Below are positions 11,888-24,947 of a stretch of DNA of 64,000 nt, one piece after another (position 1 is the first letter of the stretch; every line of letters begins with the position of its first letter). The DNA is taken from assembly GCF_017654505.1 (NCBI RefSeq), contig NC_054539.1, positions 67,017,756 through 67,081,755 of the forward strand. The letters are read 5' to 3'. The position numbers were made by a program, and so were the translations under genes. Origin of the DNA: Polyodon spathula. Taxonomy: Eukaryota; Chordata; Actinopteri; Acipenseriformes; Polyodontidae. Under the pieces are notes generated by a model. That model did not search any database and was not told the origin of the DNA. It saw only the letters and a program-made list of their open reading frames with translations.

Positions 11888-12310
11888 AGGGTACATAAGG
11901 ACCTTTTTATTTTATATTGTTACATGTTCCCATGTGTTGCTACAACTGTTTTTGTAAGGTGTATGTATTGTTTTAATTTTTTTTGTTTACATTTTGACCA
12001 CTTTCTAAAAACTTAAATTGCATTCCCTGCCTCAAGATGGCTTCAGATGTACCTGCATGGACCTCTCAGAACTACATTTCCCATCATCCTCCTGAGATGT
12101 ATTTACCAGTGAGCAGGAGGATAATGGGAAATGTAGTTCTGAGAGTTCCATGTGTGTACATGGGAAGCCATTTTGAGGCAGGGAATGCAATTTAAAAGTT
12201 TAAAAAATGGTAAAAATGTAATAAATAAATAAAAGTAAAACAACACACACACACACCTTACATAAACAGTTGTAGCAACACATGGGGAAAAAGGTCCTTA
12301 TCTACCCTTT
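11888..12310. mobile_element. Palindromic foldback MITE
   Basis: An almost full-length hairpin. The ends 'agggtacataaggacc' and 'ggtccttatctaccct' are inverted. Next come 'gttgctacaactgttt' and 'aaacagttgtagcaac', then 'gcattccctgcctcaa' and 'ttgaggcagggaatgc'. Innermost are 'ctcagaactacatttccca' and its inverse near 12125-12150. There is no coding capacity. It is about 420 bp in the sense intron of TNFRSF21, so the transcript could form a long stem. Confidence 0.85.
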
Positions 12311-14577
12311 CAGATCAGTTTAATTGCTGAGTTGTAAAAAGGCTTCTACTTATAGAGTAATAGTAAGGTGGTTGTCATATTCACACTGTAAAGCTTTTCA
12401 AAGCTGGAATTTCTTTCAGTTATTGCATTTACACAGTGTCATTGCAATGGCAGAGATACAGAGAATAATACATGGGGTAGTGTGTGATATGAGAGTGTCA
12501 TGCTTACCTGAGGGCTGGGATGCTACGTAAACCACAATGATGCATTTACTTTTTTTAGGGAATACAGGTATACTAAATACCTGACTTGACTTGAGATTCT
12601 TTTGATTTTTTTTCTTTTTCATACTCCTAATTCCGGTAGAGCAAACTTATTCTTGTGTGAGGAGACAAAAGAAAATCAACTGCACTGTACTGTAATGTAT
12701 TTTTCACAATGGTCCCTTCACTATAAGGGACTTCAGCTTTAAATACTTAATACTGGTTTTATTTATTTTGTAATATAACCCAAGTAGCAAATAAGTAAAT
12801 TACTCGGCCTATAAAGAAACATTATAGCACAGCTGTGGGACCTGTTCCAGTGAGTCATGGATTGGGGTTTCCCTTGTGCTGCAGTCAATTCATATAAACC
12901 CCGCTTTGCAACAACCTGGACCTGCTGCATCTGGTTTCAAACTAAGAATTACTCTGTGTTAAAAGGGGGATTAAAGTCGCCATGCACAAGGAACTAGAAG
13001 TTGATGCTGGCTGCACAGGAAGAGTGGCCGAACATCCCACAGCAGTCTATCCAGAGGCTGATCAGGTCTACGCGTCAGTGCTGCCAGGATTGTGTTAATG
13101 CTCAGGGCGGTCATACCCGATACTAACTTTGTAATGTTTTCATTTTGACAGTGTGTCACATTTCATACTGAAAACTTATCATGATTCTTTTATCTGTGTT
13201 TTTGTTTACATGTTCTGTGATTTTGTTTGATATCTATATTTTAAGTATTTGATTAAATCCTTTAGACCTGAGTGTTTCGTTTCTTTTGTGCGTATATAAA
13301 CACGGCTTGGAAAAATAACAACCTCTGATTGGTTAAACAGCATCACATGACTGTGTGTATATTAACGTATACCATGGCTTGCATACTAATGAGCCGTTTC
13401 AAACTGAATAAATCAATACACACCACTACATTCTAAATTCCATGACAAACTGCCATTTTATTTGTTATTAGTTACAACCACTGCCAAAAACTGGTACAAC
13501 ACCAACTTTCCAAGTGAAGGCAGCAGTCCACCTGAATTATTTTTATTATTTTTTTTAAAATAAGTGCACCAGAAATTGTCAGGAGCAGACACATAACAGT
13601 AGATGAGTAACAGCAAAAAGAAATAAAAGAAAACAAAGACTGAAAAAAACACAGAAAAAAAACTACAACATGGGCTGTTAATGTACTAAGACTGGCTTAA
13701 AGAAAAAAGCTATGGACATTAGTTTTAAGGAAATAAGTCAAAAAAATCTCAACAACATTAAGGTCATTTTATGCCAGTGGAAGAAGTTTTATTATGTTGA
13801 ATATGGACTAAATAGATGGACTAATATTTTAACAGTATTTATTTTAACAACAATATTTTAACAGAAGAGATTTTAACATTGTTGCTCACGTCGAGTTTAA
13901 AACCAGCAATAATATATTCCTGTCAGTCATGAAAACTTTAAGAAAAGATTTGGCCAAACACCCCTGAATTACCAGCCTGGATTTGAAGCGTCTGCGGGAA
14001 GCCTGAGTCACTGTCCCCTGACACTGCGGTCGGATTGGTGCGTAAAGTTTGGTTCGATCTTCAACTTAATCTGGCACGACGTGGACGCGGGGGTGTACGA
14101 TATCTTAACAAAAACACCTTTTGAGATCTGAAAAGGTGAAAATGGACTTCAATATGTATGCCTCTCATATAACGAGGACCTCCATCACAGCTGCTTCTCA
14201 GTGTCATTTGAAACTCCACCCAAACCATCCACATCATCAGCTTGTGCTCAGTCCTCTAGTTTCGAGATGCCACTTTTGATGCAGAAATTCACAATAATGG
14301 ACGTGAAATTTATTTTTCATTAAAATACAATTAAATTAAATTTGGGACTATATTACACTGCAAATGTATACGCAATAAAAGTTTCTGGTCTTAATTTAAA
14401 ATGTGTTTTAATTGTTTTTCTTCCCTCAAGTGACAGGTAGCCTTGCTATAAGCGTTATAAACCACTTTGCTTATGCCTCAGGCCTTATCACCACCCCAGG
14501 CGTGGTATATATCATGGGAACCACATGGGCCGTCGTGGTTTATACCTTACATATGTTTTTTTTTTTTTTTTTTGCAG

Positions 14578-14843
14578 GTATCGACATACTTAAACTGGTG
14601 TCAGCACAGATTGGTAGCCAGTGGATAGATATGTACCAGTCTCTAGCCAATGCAACAGAGAAGGAGGTGGCAGCTTTCTCTAATGGGTACAAGGCAGATC
14701 ACGAGAGAGCGTATGCAGCTTTACAGCACTGGACTATAAGAGACCAAGATGCCAATCTTGCTAAACTCATCAATGGTCTACGAAGGCACAGGCGCAACGA
14801 TGTAGTGGAGAAGATCCGGGGGGTGATTGAGGACAATCATCAG
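14578..14843 (+). CDS. TNFRSF21: TNFRSF21 exon 4: death domain
   Basis: This exon encodes the cytoplasmic death domain used for homotypic adaptor recruitment in DR6 signalling. Visible are [52 protein letters not shown] and [19 protein letters not shown], in the same order as vertebrate DR6, including the conserved W of helix 1 and the AALQHW helix. The acceptor is a 20-base T run ending 'tttgcag' (14577), and the first bases complete a split Gly codon from exon 3. The donor CAG|GTAAGA at 14843/14844 leaves phase 0. Reading upstream of the acceptor is open but is intron. Confidence 0.95.
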
Positions 14844-16537
14844 GTAAGATTCAAAGACAGTTTATTTCTCTAGAAAGTTGTAACACTCGAGTGCCGTTTC
14901 AGTGTTGATTATCTGAATCTGAAGAAACTTGATTCCAGCTTCTATTGATCGTATAGTGCCTGTTAATGTTTGTTTGAAAGAAAGGAAACGTAGGTTGCAA
15001 CAAAGCTTAAGGTAAGTTGTAGCTTTCAGAACTTGTATAGTGTGCACAAAATTGAACTTTAGTCATAAAAAAAAAAAAAAAACTAAAACAAAAGAAAACC
15101 ACATGGCATAGCCAAAACTGTCCAGTGTTAGAGCATTATACAGTATTGGATAACGTTCCACTAAGTTTGTGTCCTTTTTTCTACAAGATTATATATTAAT
15201 GGTGCATTGTTCTCCAACAAGGATTTTCAGTTATATCATTAATGTTGGTCTGATGTACAGATAAACCCTAGTTCAGGAAAATGCAGCAGTCTGTCTTCAC
15301 CACTTCATAAGTAGTTTATCTTTGAATAAGTCAATGGAACAGCTTCTGTGGATGCAAATAATTCATTAATTAATAAACAGCTGGGATTGTATCATGGGAC
15401 CAAGTATTTTTCTTAGAACAACAATTTTATTTAACTATATTTGCATTGCCAATTACTGAAACATTTGGTTGAGTATTTTCATATCTATCTTGGTTGACAC
15501 GTATCGCTGAAAACTGGTTCCACACAACCTCATTCTTGTCATTAGCCCCCACAAACTGTGTCTTTAAATCATGTTTTAAGTCTTTAACTAACATGCCTGC
15601 CATCTGCAATGGACTAACACATGTCTGTTATATTTGTCTATACATTTTTGATGATTTAGGGGTTGAATAATGACAAAATAGCCTGAATTCATTTGTTTGA
15701 TATCAAATATCAAAAAAAGAAATGCAAGGTGGGAATTGATGGGACTCTTAAGGGGTTAGACTTGGTAAAGAAACAGAAAAGTAGCCGTCATTTTCCGCTA
15801 GGCACAGCTTGGACTATAATCCCACTGCAGGGTTTATGTTTTTTTCCTGTCAGTCTGCAGGTGGTGGGATCTAAGCAATGCTAATCTCCAGGGATTTCCA
15901 GTTGGAGCTTCATGTTTAAACAGCAGGACAGTTTTATTATACTGTCAATTTCAGCTTGAGGGAATTGAGAAACTGCACAAAGTAGCAAAAAGGCCTGTTT
16001 GCTGTACTGAATGCTTTCCTGTACGTGAAGGTCATAGCATATAATACTGTATCCACGCTGTTTGTGTTCAACAGTAAGCAATTGTCTTGATGTAGTCTTG
16101 CGATGGTGGGGTTGCTGTGTAAGGAAACAGGGCTTGAATTTCATTTATGTGTGCTGGGGGGATGTCCCCCCTATGCTGCAGCCAATGGGGGTGGGGGGTT
16201 CCAAGATTTTAGGGGGGAATGGCAAAAAAAAAGGGCACTTTTGCATATAAAAAACTGTATGTATTTTACTGCATTATCATTCACACTGGTGATCCTTTAA
16301 AATAAGCTGCTTTCAGGAGACCTGACCGCTGTTTATCCCTGTGAGACGGAGCACTCTCCATTGCTTTTGCCATTGCCTGATGTGAAGTTTTTTCATGCAG
16401 CAGAAGAAAAGGGTGCTTTTCTTTTAAACCAGTACTCCATTTCTGTTTTTTAAACTCTTTACGCTGAGTCCTATTTCTGCCTGATTTTCACTGTTTTCAT
16501 TTATATATGTGTAACTACTTGATAGTTTGTACTGGAT

Positions 16538-16886
16538 GGCACGGTGGCGTGGTGGTTAGCGCTGCTGCCTCAGTGCCAAGGTCCTGGGTTCAATTTCGAC
16601 CTAGGGGTCTGGCTGTGTGGAGTTTGCATGATCTCCTCATGTCTGCATGGGTTTTCTCTGGGTACTCCAGTTTCCTCCCACAGTCCAAACACATGCTGTT
16701 TAGGTTGGTTGGCATTCTAAATTGCCCTCTGTGTGAATGTTTGTGTGTGTGTGGTGCCCTGGGATGGACTGGCATCCCGTCCAGGGTGTTGTCCTGCCTT
16801 GCGCCCTGTGTCTGCTGGGTTAGGCTCCAGCTCACTGCGACCCTGTAAAGGATTAAGTTGTTAATGATAATGGATGGATGGGTGGA
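16538..16886 (+). mobile_element. tRNA-derived fish SINE with GGATG tail
   Basis: The head 'ggcacggtggcgtggtgg' followed by 'ttagcgctgctgcctca' resembles a tRNA with a degenerate pol III box A. 'gggttcaatttcgac' matches box B (GGTTCRANTCC) closely. The body contains the widespread fish words 'gtgtggagtttgcatg', 'tttcctcccacagtccaaa' and 'ggctccagctcactgcgacc', and the end runs into 'aatggatggatgggtgg'. This is a common tRNA-head, LINE-tail SINE type of fish genomes. The exact subfamily name is not certain from sequence alone. Confidence 0.85.
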
Positions 16887-17042
16887 TAATTTGTACTGCA
16901 TGCCTTTAACATATCAAATGAAAGGCCACAAAATGTATTTTCATATTATGTAAGTTGCAACAGGATCAGGTATGATATGTGGTAGAGAGGAGAATATATG
17001 TTAAAAAAAAAAAAAAAAAATGGTTTTCATGTTTGGTCACTA

Positions 17043-17043
17043 C

Positions 17044-17124
<81 letters not shown>
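17043..17124. repeat. (AT)n microsatellite
   Basis: About 80 bp of nearly uninterrupted AT dinucleotides. Confidence 0.95.
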
Positions 17125-17127
<3 letters not shown>

Positions 17128-17895
17128 ATCATAGATGGCTAAAAAAAAAACAATGCACCATTGGACCTCAATATGAAATGAACATGGGGGGAAGCTGAGC
17201 TTCTAAGTTTTCCAAGGATACTGCCCCTTTCAGTCTAGCTGCTACAGTGATGGAGCAATAGACTCAAAACGAAACCTAAGCTGTGAACTCTGTCATAGAA
17301 TGAGAGGCTTAACTTCAGGCAGTCATAGTTCCGGCTAGGAGTGCTTTATACACGCACTGAATAGTCTTTGGAAAGCCCTGAGTCTGTACTTTTAAACGTG
17401 GACCAGGTAGGTGGTTTTTCTGTAATGCTTAAAGATAGCGGCCGATAATCACGTACGAGAGAATAAAGTCTCGTGGCACTTAAAATGTTCAGAACTACAC
17501 AGAATGCATCTCATAGTGCTTTTGTCACTGCCACCCACGTCTTTAGAGATTGCTGTAGTTTTTCAGGCTTTCTAAATTGCATGGAAAATACAGTAGATTG
17601 GTGTTTTAAAATATCTCTGCGGGATTTTCCTGCACTGAAAGTTGCATGATTCCCACAGTCCCGTGCTGAAATTCAAATCCTGGGAAAAAGAAAAACACAT
17701 ATTAATTTTTCATTCTCAAGTTCTGAAGTGGAAAGTTCTCACAGATCATTTTATACCGAGTCATCCAGAGCATTCAGCCAATAGGGTCTCCTGCTAATCC
17801 AGAGGCCGTTAATCATCTCCTAAAAGTTAGCTGGTATGCATTAAATAAAGTGCATACTAGCATATGTTGACACTTATCAATTTAACATTACTTCA

Positions 17896-17898
<3 letters not shown>

Positions 17899-17972
<74 letters not shown>
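17899..17972. repeat. (AT)n microsatellite at the left edge of a Tc1 relic
   Basis: About 74 bp of AT repeat. The Tc1 relic begins just downstream without a recognisable 5' terminal repeat. Confidence 0.95.
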
Positions 17973-17975
<3 letters not shown>

Positions 17976-17989
17976 CATCCGTCTGTATG

Positions 17990-19371
17990 TTCATAACAAG
18001 ACTTACTGATGACACAAAGCACTAAATTTGAGTTCTATAGCTTGTTCTCAAGATATTCGAACAAGCCATCTGTCTTCAGAATAGAGTGCCACCACATGAA
18101 ATCTGTAGAAAATTAATTAAAAATAAAATTTGAAATAGCTTGGTTGGATAAGTGGCCCCCTCCCTTGTAATAGCAATCCTAAATTAGCTCAGGTGTAACC
18201 AGTCACCTTCAAAATCACAAACCAATTTAAGTGGCCCCCACCAGTGTTAAATTGTAGTGATTCACATGATTTCTGGATAAATTCAGCAGTTCCTGTAGGT
18301 TCTCTCTGCTGGGTAGTGCATTTCAAAGCAAAGACTCAACCATGAGAACCAAGGAGCTTTCAAAAAAACACAGTGACAAAGCTGTTGATGGGTATAAAAA
18401 AATATCAAAGGCCTTGAATATCCCTTGGAGCACTGTCAAGACGATTATTAAGAAGTGGAAGGTGTATGCCACCACCAAGACCCTGCCTAGATCAGGCCGT
18501 CCCTCTAAACTGGATGACCGAGCAAGAAGGAGACTGATTGGTGAGGCTACCAAGAGGCCAATGGCAACTTTGCAAGAGCTACAGACTTTTATGGCCAAGA
18601 CTAGTCAAAGTGTGCATGTGACAACAATATCCCAAGTACTGCACAAATCTGGCCTGTATTCTACTCAAGAAAGCCCACCTTGAATCCTGTTTGAAGTATG
18701 TAAAAAAACACTCAGGAGATTCTGTAGTTTTGTGGTGTGACGAAACTGAAATGGAACTTTCTGGCCTAAATGCAAAGCGTTATGTTTGGCACAAACCCAA
18801 CACAGCGCATCACCCAAAGAACAGCATCCCTACTGTGAAGCATGGTGGTGGCATCATCATGTTATGGGGATGTTTCTCATTGGTAGGGATTGGGGCACTT
18901 GTGAGGATAGAAGGGAAAATGAATGGAGCAAAGTACAGAGAAGTCCTTGAGGAAAACCTGCTGCCCTCTGCAAGAAAGCTGAAACTGGGACGGAAGTTCA
19001 CCTTTCAGCATGACTGTCCATCAATGCTCTCCAAGGAACTTGACATAGCTTGAACAGTTTTGTGAAGGAGAATGGCCAAATATTGCCAAATCTATGTGTG
19101 CAAAGTTGGTAGAGACCTATCCCAACATATTCACAGCTCTAACTGCTGCCAAAGGTCCTTTCACCACGTGGAGACTTGTCCAATTACAATCTTTGAGTTT
19201 TGTATTTTTAATATATAATTTTTTCTCAATAAAAACTTTTTTCCCCTTAACAGTGTGGCGCATAGTGCGTAGGTAAGTGGAAAAAAATCCTCATTTAAAT
19301 GCACGAAACTGAGGCACTGACACAACAAAATGTGAAAACAGTTCAAGGGGGTGCAGACTTGCTGTAGGCAC

Positions 19372-19375
<4 letters not shown>
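17990..19375 (+). mobile_element. Tc1-like transposon, decayed
   Basis: The leader near 18220-18341 is typical of fish Tc1 elements ('catttcaaagcaaagactc' and 'aaccatgagaacc'). The transposase reading frame starts with ATG at 18342 (MRTKELSKKHSDKAVDGYKK) and shows a helix-turn-helix (KALNIPWSTVKTIIKKW), the GRPSKL basic motif and a second HTH. It stops at 18681 and resumes from 18691 with [20 protein letters not shown] and [12 protein letters not shown], the central DDE part. Sequence is then lost after QHDCPSML. The 3' terminus '...gcagacttgctgtaggcactgt' at 19340-19372 is the terminal repeat, passing into (GT)n(AT)n. Confidence 0.9.

Positions 19376-19458
<83 letters not shown>
19371..19458. 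repeat. (GT)n(AT)n microsatellite at Tc1 end
   Basis: GT repeat followed by AT repeat, starting at the last bases of the Tc1 terminal repeat. It has the same arrangement as the tract at 2689-2888. Confidence 0.95.
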
Positions 19459-19461
<3 letters not shown>

Positions 19462-22400
19462 GGTCTTGTGTTGTTTGTGGTTTTTTTTTTTTTTGTATAA
19501 CATCCGGATTACTGATACTGTACACCAGGAATAAATAAATAAGAGGTAATATTTGTGGAAGGGTGTTTGCACCTACTCTTAGAATAACATAGTAGGAGTT
19601 TAAGTGTTTTCAAGTACATGGGGAATCTTTGCTGGATAGCAATTGTCTTTAGTAAGGATGGCAGGATCCTCAGTGTCAACAGATTCTGAATTATAGAATA
19701 TTTGTATCAAACTATTTATTTTAAAGTGTCTTTTCATCTAAATTGGACTTCTTAATAAGAATTTTAATATTTAGGCTTTGTTACTATAAAATGAACAGTG
19801 TTGCATGATCTTTGAAAATTCAAGGCCATGGGTCATTTTGATTACAGCCTTGTAAATTAACTTTATATTGCCATGTCAAACTTGACGTCCTTGTATTATT
19901 CAAGAGAACAATCATTGTTACCAATCTCTATAATATCCAAGTAGTCCAATATTGTTCCACTATAGTAAATGGCCTTCTACTGTATATGGGTTGGCCTATA
20001 CAGTGATGTCTTTAATCATCAAAGTGGCTGAAGAAGGCAAGTAGAGTTCCAATAAATAACAGACATGGAATGTTTCCACATTGATGTAGATGTGGGTCAT
20101 TTTTTACTATTATTCTTCAGTATATTGCATAAAATCACAGATGTGTGTCACAAAGAGCTGTACTCTTGATGAAAAGAATGTGGCTTTGTTACCATGTGTA
20201 TTTAATTGGCAAAGCATGTTTCCAGTTGCCTCATTGAACTCTGTTTTAAAAGCTGTTCTTTCAGTGAGTCAGAGTAAGGCCTGTAAGGGATTGTGATATT
20301 AATAATGATTTCTTTGTCCTACGTATATGTGTTAAACAATAATAAAAACAATGTTTATTTATGTATTATTTAAAGTATATTGAATTAAGCAGTTTAATAA
20401 ACAAATACTGTATATTCTAATACAGATTATATTAGTCACCTAGTTTACGGTAACAGCAACAGATTGCTCAAATCTACCTGCACACTGGACACTCTTTCTC
20501 AAGGCGGGGCTGGAAGTTTCATCTTCTGGATTAGAATTCCCAAAGCAGTGGGGCGATGTTCAAGTATGTTCAACTTCACGCTAACACCCTATGTATGTCC
20601 TAAACTGATTGGCAGAGTGACATTATCATTATCAGTTACTAAGCAATTGCAAAGCACCGGTAACCTAGTTTCATTTCCACTGAACCATTCTTTCTGTTAT
20701 TGCTAAACTTCTGCTGCTAACAAGAAATGTACTGATAACAGAATGTTCTAATTATACTGTGAAAAACACTGCAAGGAGAATGGCTTTAAATACAGTAAAA
20801 GGAGATATTTTCTTTTAGAATGTACTGAACACAGTAATAACAACAAATTGAACATTATTTGTTATACCTTTTGAGAAAGCATGGCATAAGGAACTTATGA
20901 AATATATTAATTGTATTATGTTGTATTATTTTCTTTCTGTTTGTAAATATGCATTAAGGGCTCTTCACACTATAGTGTTTATTTGCTGGGTTTTTTTATG
21001 CCCAACGTTTCGCTGCTATTTTTGCATTCGGACTTGCGAGTCAAATATCACAGGCAAGATAGGGGAGCGTCTGATTATAACAGTGCAGAATATCTTGTTC
21101 TTTATGATAAGCAGCACAATAAATATTTCAATAAAGAATACAAACAGAAATTACAGGAAAATATGAGGAAATCTTAAAGTAAGCACTATTGATATGTCAA
21201 AATAAACACACCAGGCTAGCTATTTCAGTGTGTTTTACCAAATTTTAACAAAGGGAATTTTTTACCATTTTATCAGAAAGTCGAAGTGATACACAAACAT
21301 AATCCCCTAAAATAAGGACATTTGGTGAGCACACATTTCCCCTTAAATCCATTGGTGCAGTCAGTTAAGGATTTCATTGGTAAAAAGGAAATGTATTAAA
21401 GATAGGGAGTAACAGGCAGATGATCGAATATCATCATCAACTAAAAGGTAACAAACAGTTTCAAAAGATAACTTTTGCCAGGTTTTACTAATGACACAAA
21501 CCCGCTGAAAAGCAACTCTATTTTGCATGCGTCAGGCTCTGGGGAAATGTTTATTTAAAAAGCAAAGTGGTACATTTGTCTTGTAACCATTAACTATGTA
21601 TAAATACATTTAAAAATATGCTCTAATTCCTGTCGTTCCTTTTTATTCGTTGTGCATCTTTTCCCCCATCCCCACTAGTGCAGTGATTCACAAAATCTGT
21701 AAGTCAGCAGAGGAAGAGTTGTTATTTTTGTCTCAGGTACGAGACACGCATATCGATGCACAATATTGTTTAAAAAATATATCTCAATCTAATACAACTG
21801 TAATAGTACACACTGTGGTATGATATTGCATTTACCATCCAAATACATGGATGCCACTGCCAGATGTACAGAAGCTCTTGTGGCATGAGTGCCATTGCCA
21901 TCTGTTGGTTATCCTGCATCTCCCACCCTTGCCTATTGCCCCCCTGTTTCAATGACGTCAGCCCCCTCCCCACCTTTCTCAGTGATGGCAGTCTCATTCC
22001 TTCTCTTCTTCAGTGATGTCAACTCCCCATCACCCAAAGAGTAGCAAACGTTCAACTGCTGGGAAAAAAAATGTATGGATGACTATGTAACCTATTAATT
22101 GCAGGTTGATGTATTATTAAAATGTGTACAGTATATTATTATTATTATTATATACACGTTACATGTCTTAGCACATTACTATTCAATATCATACATAACA
22201 TAGCTCTGTACTTCTCTCTATCTTGTCAGCATTTCCTGTTAAATGTACATGTATTGTAGTAGGAAATAGGAATATTTTGGGATATTTAAAGTTGCTGGCC
22301 AGTAAAAGCTATTAGCATCATGTTTAGTTAGGGTCCAAGCTGTTTGTCTTTTTTTTTTTTGTACTGTTTGTGCTTATAGCTCTTTAACTATAAAGGTTAC

Positions 22401-22478
22401 AGGTTCATGTCATACATGAAATGAATGTGCACACACTAGGCTTCCATAAAAAAAAAAAAAAAAAAGTTAAATAGTCTA

Positions 22479-22995
22479 TGTGACAGGGTCTTCCTTGGGT
22501 CACACGTGTGGGTAGCCGCTGTTCAAGCATACAGAGAGACTAGTAGTGTTGAAACGCCGGCACAGACGCGAAGGATTTATTAACAAAAACATAAAACGAA
22601 AGTAAAATAAAGGTGGTCATGTGACGTTACCAGCGATGGTAACGCACAGAGGACAAATACAGCAAACTGTACAAAAAGTGCAAAATAAAACACAATACCC
22701 CAAACTATAACTCAAAAGGTGCCGTGAAAACGGCAGGCCTTGCAGCAGCCCCGAGCAATCTCCCGCGGATGTTTTTAAACTGACGGACACTCGGTCGAGA
22801 CCCGCTCATGTGCTGATTGAGGACCAGCACAGCCAATCACTTGCTGCCCTTCCCTCAACCAAGCATAGTAGGCAGCAAGTCTCAATTGAGAGCCCGTCTG
22901 TAAACAATAATACAATCAAACTAATCAAGTCCCAAAAACGACACAAAATAAACCCATTCCCACATATAAACCACACCAACACTAATTTACCACTG
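22479..22995 (-). mobile_element. LTR-like insertion (probable solo LTR)
   Basis: The segment is GC-richer than its surroundings. Read on the minus strand it has a CCAAT-like box ('gtgattggctgtg', about 22840), a TTTAAAA TATA-like box (about 22775), an AATAAA signal (about 22579) and a terminal '...accctgtcaca' at 22479. The start near 22995 is not precisely defined and no target-site duplication was found. No reading frame of interest is present. Retroviral or gypsy origin cannot be decided. Confidence 0.45.
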
Positions 22996-23540
22996 TGCCC
23001 ACTGTTTACCAAAGCGCTTTACAAGATGCAGTAACAAGAAGAAAATCAATAATACTTTAAATACAGAGAAATGCCATAATACATGACATATAACCTATAA
23101 CTATTTGTTTTCGTGAAATTTCTAGAAATTATAAATGTCCATTGAGGTATGTAAACTTTTGACTACAACTGTATAAAAAAATTAAGCTTAAATATCACTG
23201 AAAAAAAAACCAAAACAAACATTTAATGATGCATTATTTCACCATTAGAGAAACTAAAGAAATAGATATGTTCCCATTTGCAGCCTGAAATACATAACAT
23301 ATCTGTTAACTGTAGGAAATGTTTGAAAATGAACAACAAACTAAATAACAGCGATTTATTTGTTTTAATCTCTATTTTATTTGGCGTGCTAGAGGAAGTT
23401 TCCAGAGTTTTCTGAAAACCTAGAGGGGATTCAGAGGTATTTGAGGCTAAAAACTCATGAGCCCCAAATAAGGTCACCAATAAAGAAAAGACCTTCGTAT
23501 TTCTCATTCTTTGCTGTTTTCTCTCTTCTTTCGTTTCTAG

Positions 23541-23748
23541 TTGGATATAAACAAGCTGATTACGGCTGTGAATATGAACCTCAGTCCCACCCTCAAGCCT
23601 GCAGAGCCAACTGGGGTTATCACACAGCCTTCCCCTGTGGACAAGCTGAAGGGATTCTTTGCTGATGAATCAGAGCCTCTGCTGCGCTGTGACTCCACTT
23701 CCAGTAACAACTCTGCTCTTAGCAGAACAGGTTCTTTTATTACCAAAG
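23541..23748 (+). CDS. TNFRSF21: TNFRSF21 exon 5: cytoplasmic linker after the death domain
   Basis: The exon encodes a Pro/Ser-rich linker followed by the highly conserved DR6 block [19 protein letters not shown] and [13 protein letters not shown]. It begins in phase 0 after 'tttcgtttctag' (23540), at LDINKL, and ends in phase 1 at AAAG|GTAATG (23748/23749). The N-terminal half has diverged from what I recall of mammalian DR6, while the Ser-rich block is retained. The function of this tail is not known from sequence. Confidence 0.95.
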
Positions 23749-24198
23749 GTAATGACACACACACCAAGCTCCTAATGACTCGCATAATCAACATACATAC
23801 ATACTGCACATACACTACATAAAACCAAATCATAAACCGCTGTCCTTTGTTAGTATTATGTTACAAGAGTCAGAACAAGTGTGGAAGAACAATAGTTTAG
23901 ACAATGGCTGACAGTGCCTGGCTTGTCTTCTTAGCAACAACAGTTTTGTCCTTGCAATGACAGCCTTCTGCTGGGGACACAGGGAATTGTTTTTTTTACT
24001 ACCTTCAGCCTAGGGTGAAATTTACATATTTTAAAACCAAAAAACACACACTTTTAAGATTATCATAGACCCAGTTCAAAATAAATATTCCACTTATTTT
24101 TTAAACATTTTTTCAAACAAGCCTTTAAAACTGTAACTACACCCTAGGTGGCTTATCTTGTGATCGTCAGCTCATGTGCATTTCTTGTTCATTTCCAG
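23749..24198 (+). other. TNFRSF21: TNFRSF21 intron 5
   Basis: Short intron of 450 bp, GTAATG at the donor and 'ttgttcatttccag' at the acceptor. No repeats or other features are seen. Confidence 0.9.
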
Positions 24199-24428
24199 AA
24201 AAGAAAGATACAGTGTTGCGACAGGTACGCTTGGACCCTTGTGACCTGCAGCCAATCTTCGATGACATGCTTCACATTCTGAACCCAGAAGAGCTCCACG
24301 TGATTGATGAGATCCCTCAGGCGGAGGACAAACTGGATAAACTCTTTGAGGTGGCTGGTGTGAAGAGCCAGAACGCCAGCCAAAAGCTCCTCGACTCTGT
24401 GTACAGCCATCTGCCTGATCTACTGTAA
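24199..24428 (+). CDS. TNFRSF21: TNFRSF21 exon 6: conserved C-terminus and stop
   Basis: The terminal coding exon reads [18 protein letters not shown], then [32 protein letters not shown] and [13 protein letters not shown] before TAA (24426-24428). This is the C-terminus of DR6, with a helical region that resembles a second death-fold-like segment. The initial Glu is completed by the last G of exon 5. Summing exons 2-6 gives 604 codons with the stop, in line with DR6 minus its signal peptide. No frameshift or premature stop is present, so the gene looks intact in this window. Confidence 0.96.
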
Positions 24429-24682
24429 ACACACCGCCACATGGGATTGTACTTCACTCGTCACAAACTGGTGGAGTGACTGGCATAAAATGGGAATGTT
24501 ACATGTAAAACCTGAACAGTTTATGTGAGATAAGGCCAGTAAATGTTGTTTTGGGACAGCTGTTGTGCTGCAGTGCCCTTAAAAAACATCATGCTTTGGG
24601 TTCACTGTAGCTTAGGAAAATGGTTCTCTTATTCATGTCATAGCTTCTATTAGGGTTTTCATTAATAACATGCTGTCTACAT

Positions 24683-24759
<77 letters not shown>

Positions 24760-24899
24760 GGTGCTTTAACTTTATTTTTTTACATGTGTTTTCTAATATA
24801 TATATATGCGGAATAAAACATCGAATACCATACCGTAAGACGGTTTAGACGAAAATAACTGGTATAAAGAACGTCACAACAAACGAATGACATGTGTGT

Positions 24900-24947
<48 letters not shown>

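Larger units (their letters stand above)
7809..14577 (+). other. TNFRSF21: TNFRSF21 intron 3
   Basis: The intron is 6769 bp with a GT-AG pair. It contains two copies of a roughly 400-bp segment with a DIRS element between them, several (TAA)n tracts and a foldback MITE at 11888-12310. The remaining unique AT-rich DNA (10361-11887 and 12311-14560) shows nothing I can assign. The acceptor is a long T run ending 'tttgcag' at 14577. Confidence 0.8.
14844..23540 (+). other. TNFRSF21: TNFRSF21 intron 4
   Basis: The intron is 8697 bp with GT-AG ends. It contains a tRNA-derived SINE (16538-16886), (AT)n tracts at 17043-17124, 17899-17972 and 19371-19458, a Tc1 transposon relic (about 18000-19375) and an LTR-like insertion (22479-22995). 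The stretches 14844-16530, 19460-22478 and 22996-23530 are AT-rich with no feature I can support. The acceptor is 'tctttcgtttctag'. Confidence 0.8.

Noticed and set aside
14412..14577. Upstream extension of TNFRSF21 exon 4 into an open frame
   Set aside because: A long T tract with 'tttgcag' directly precedes the conserved GIDILKL block, so this part is intron.
20970..21060. Harbinger-type MITE end ('gggctcttcacactatagtg')
   Set aside because: No inverted partner or target-site duplication was found.
23223..23507. 94-codon minus-strand frame before exon 5
   Set aside because: It has no recognisable domain, overlaps the intron of TNFRSF21 and shows no codon-use evidence.
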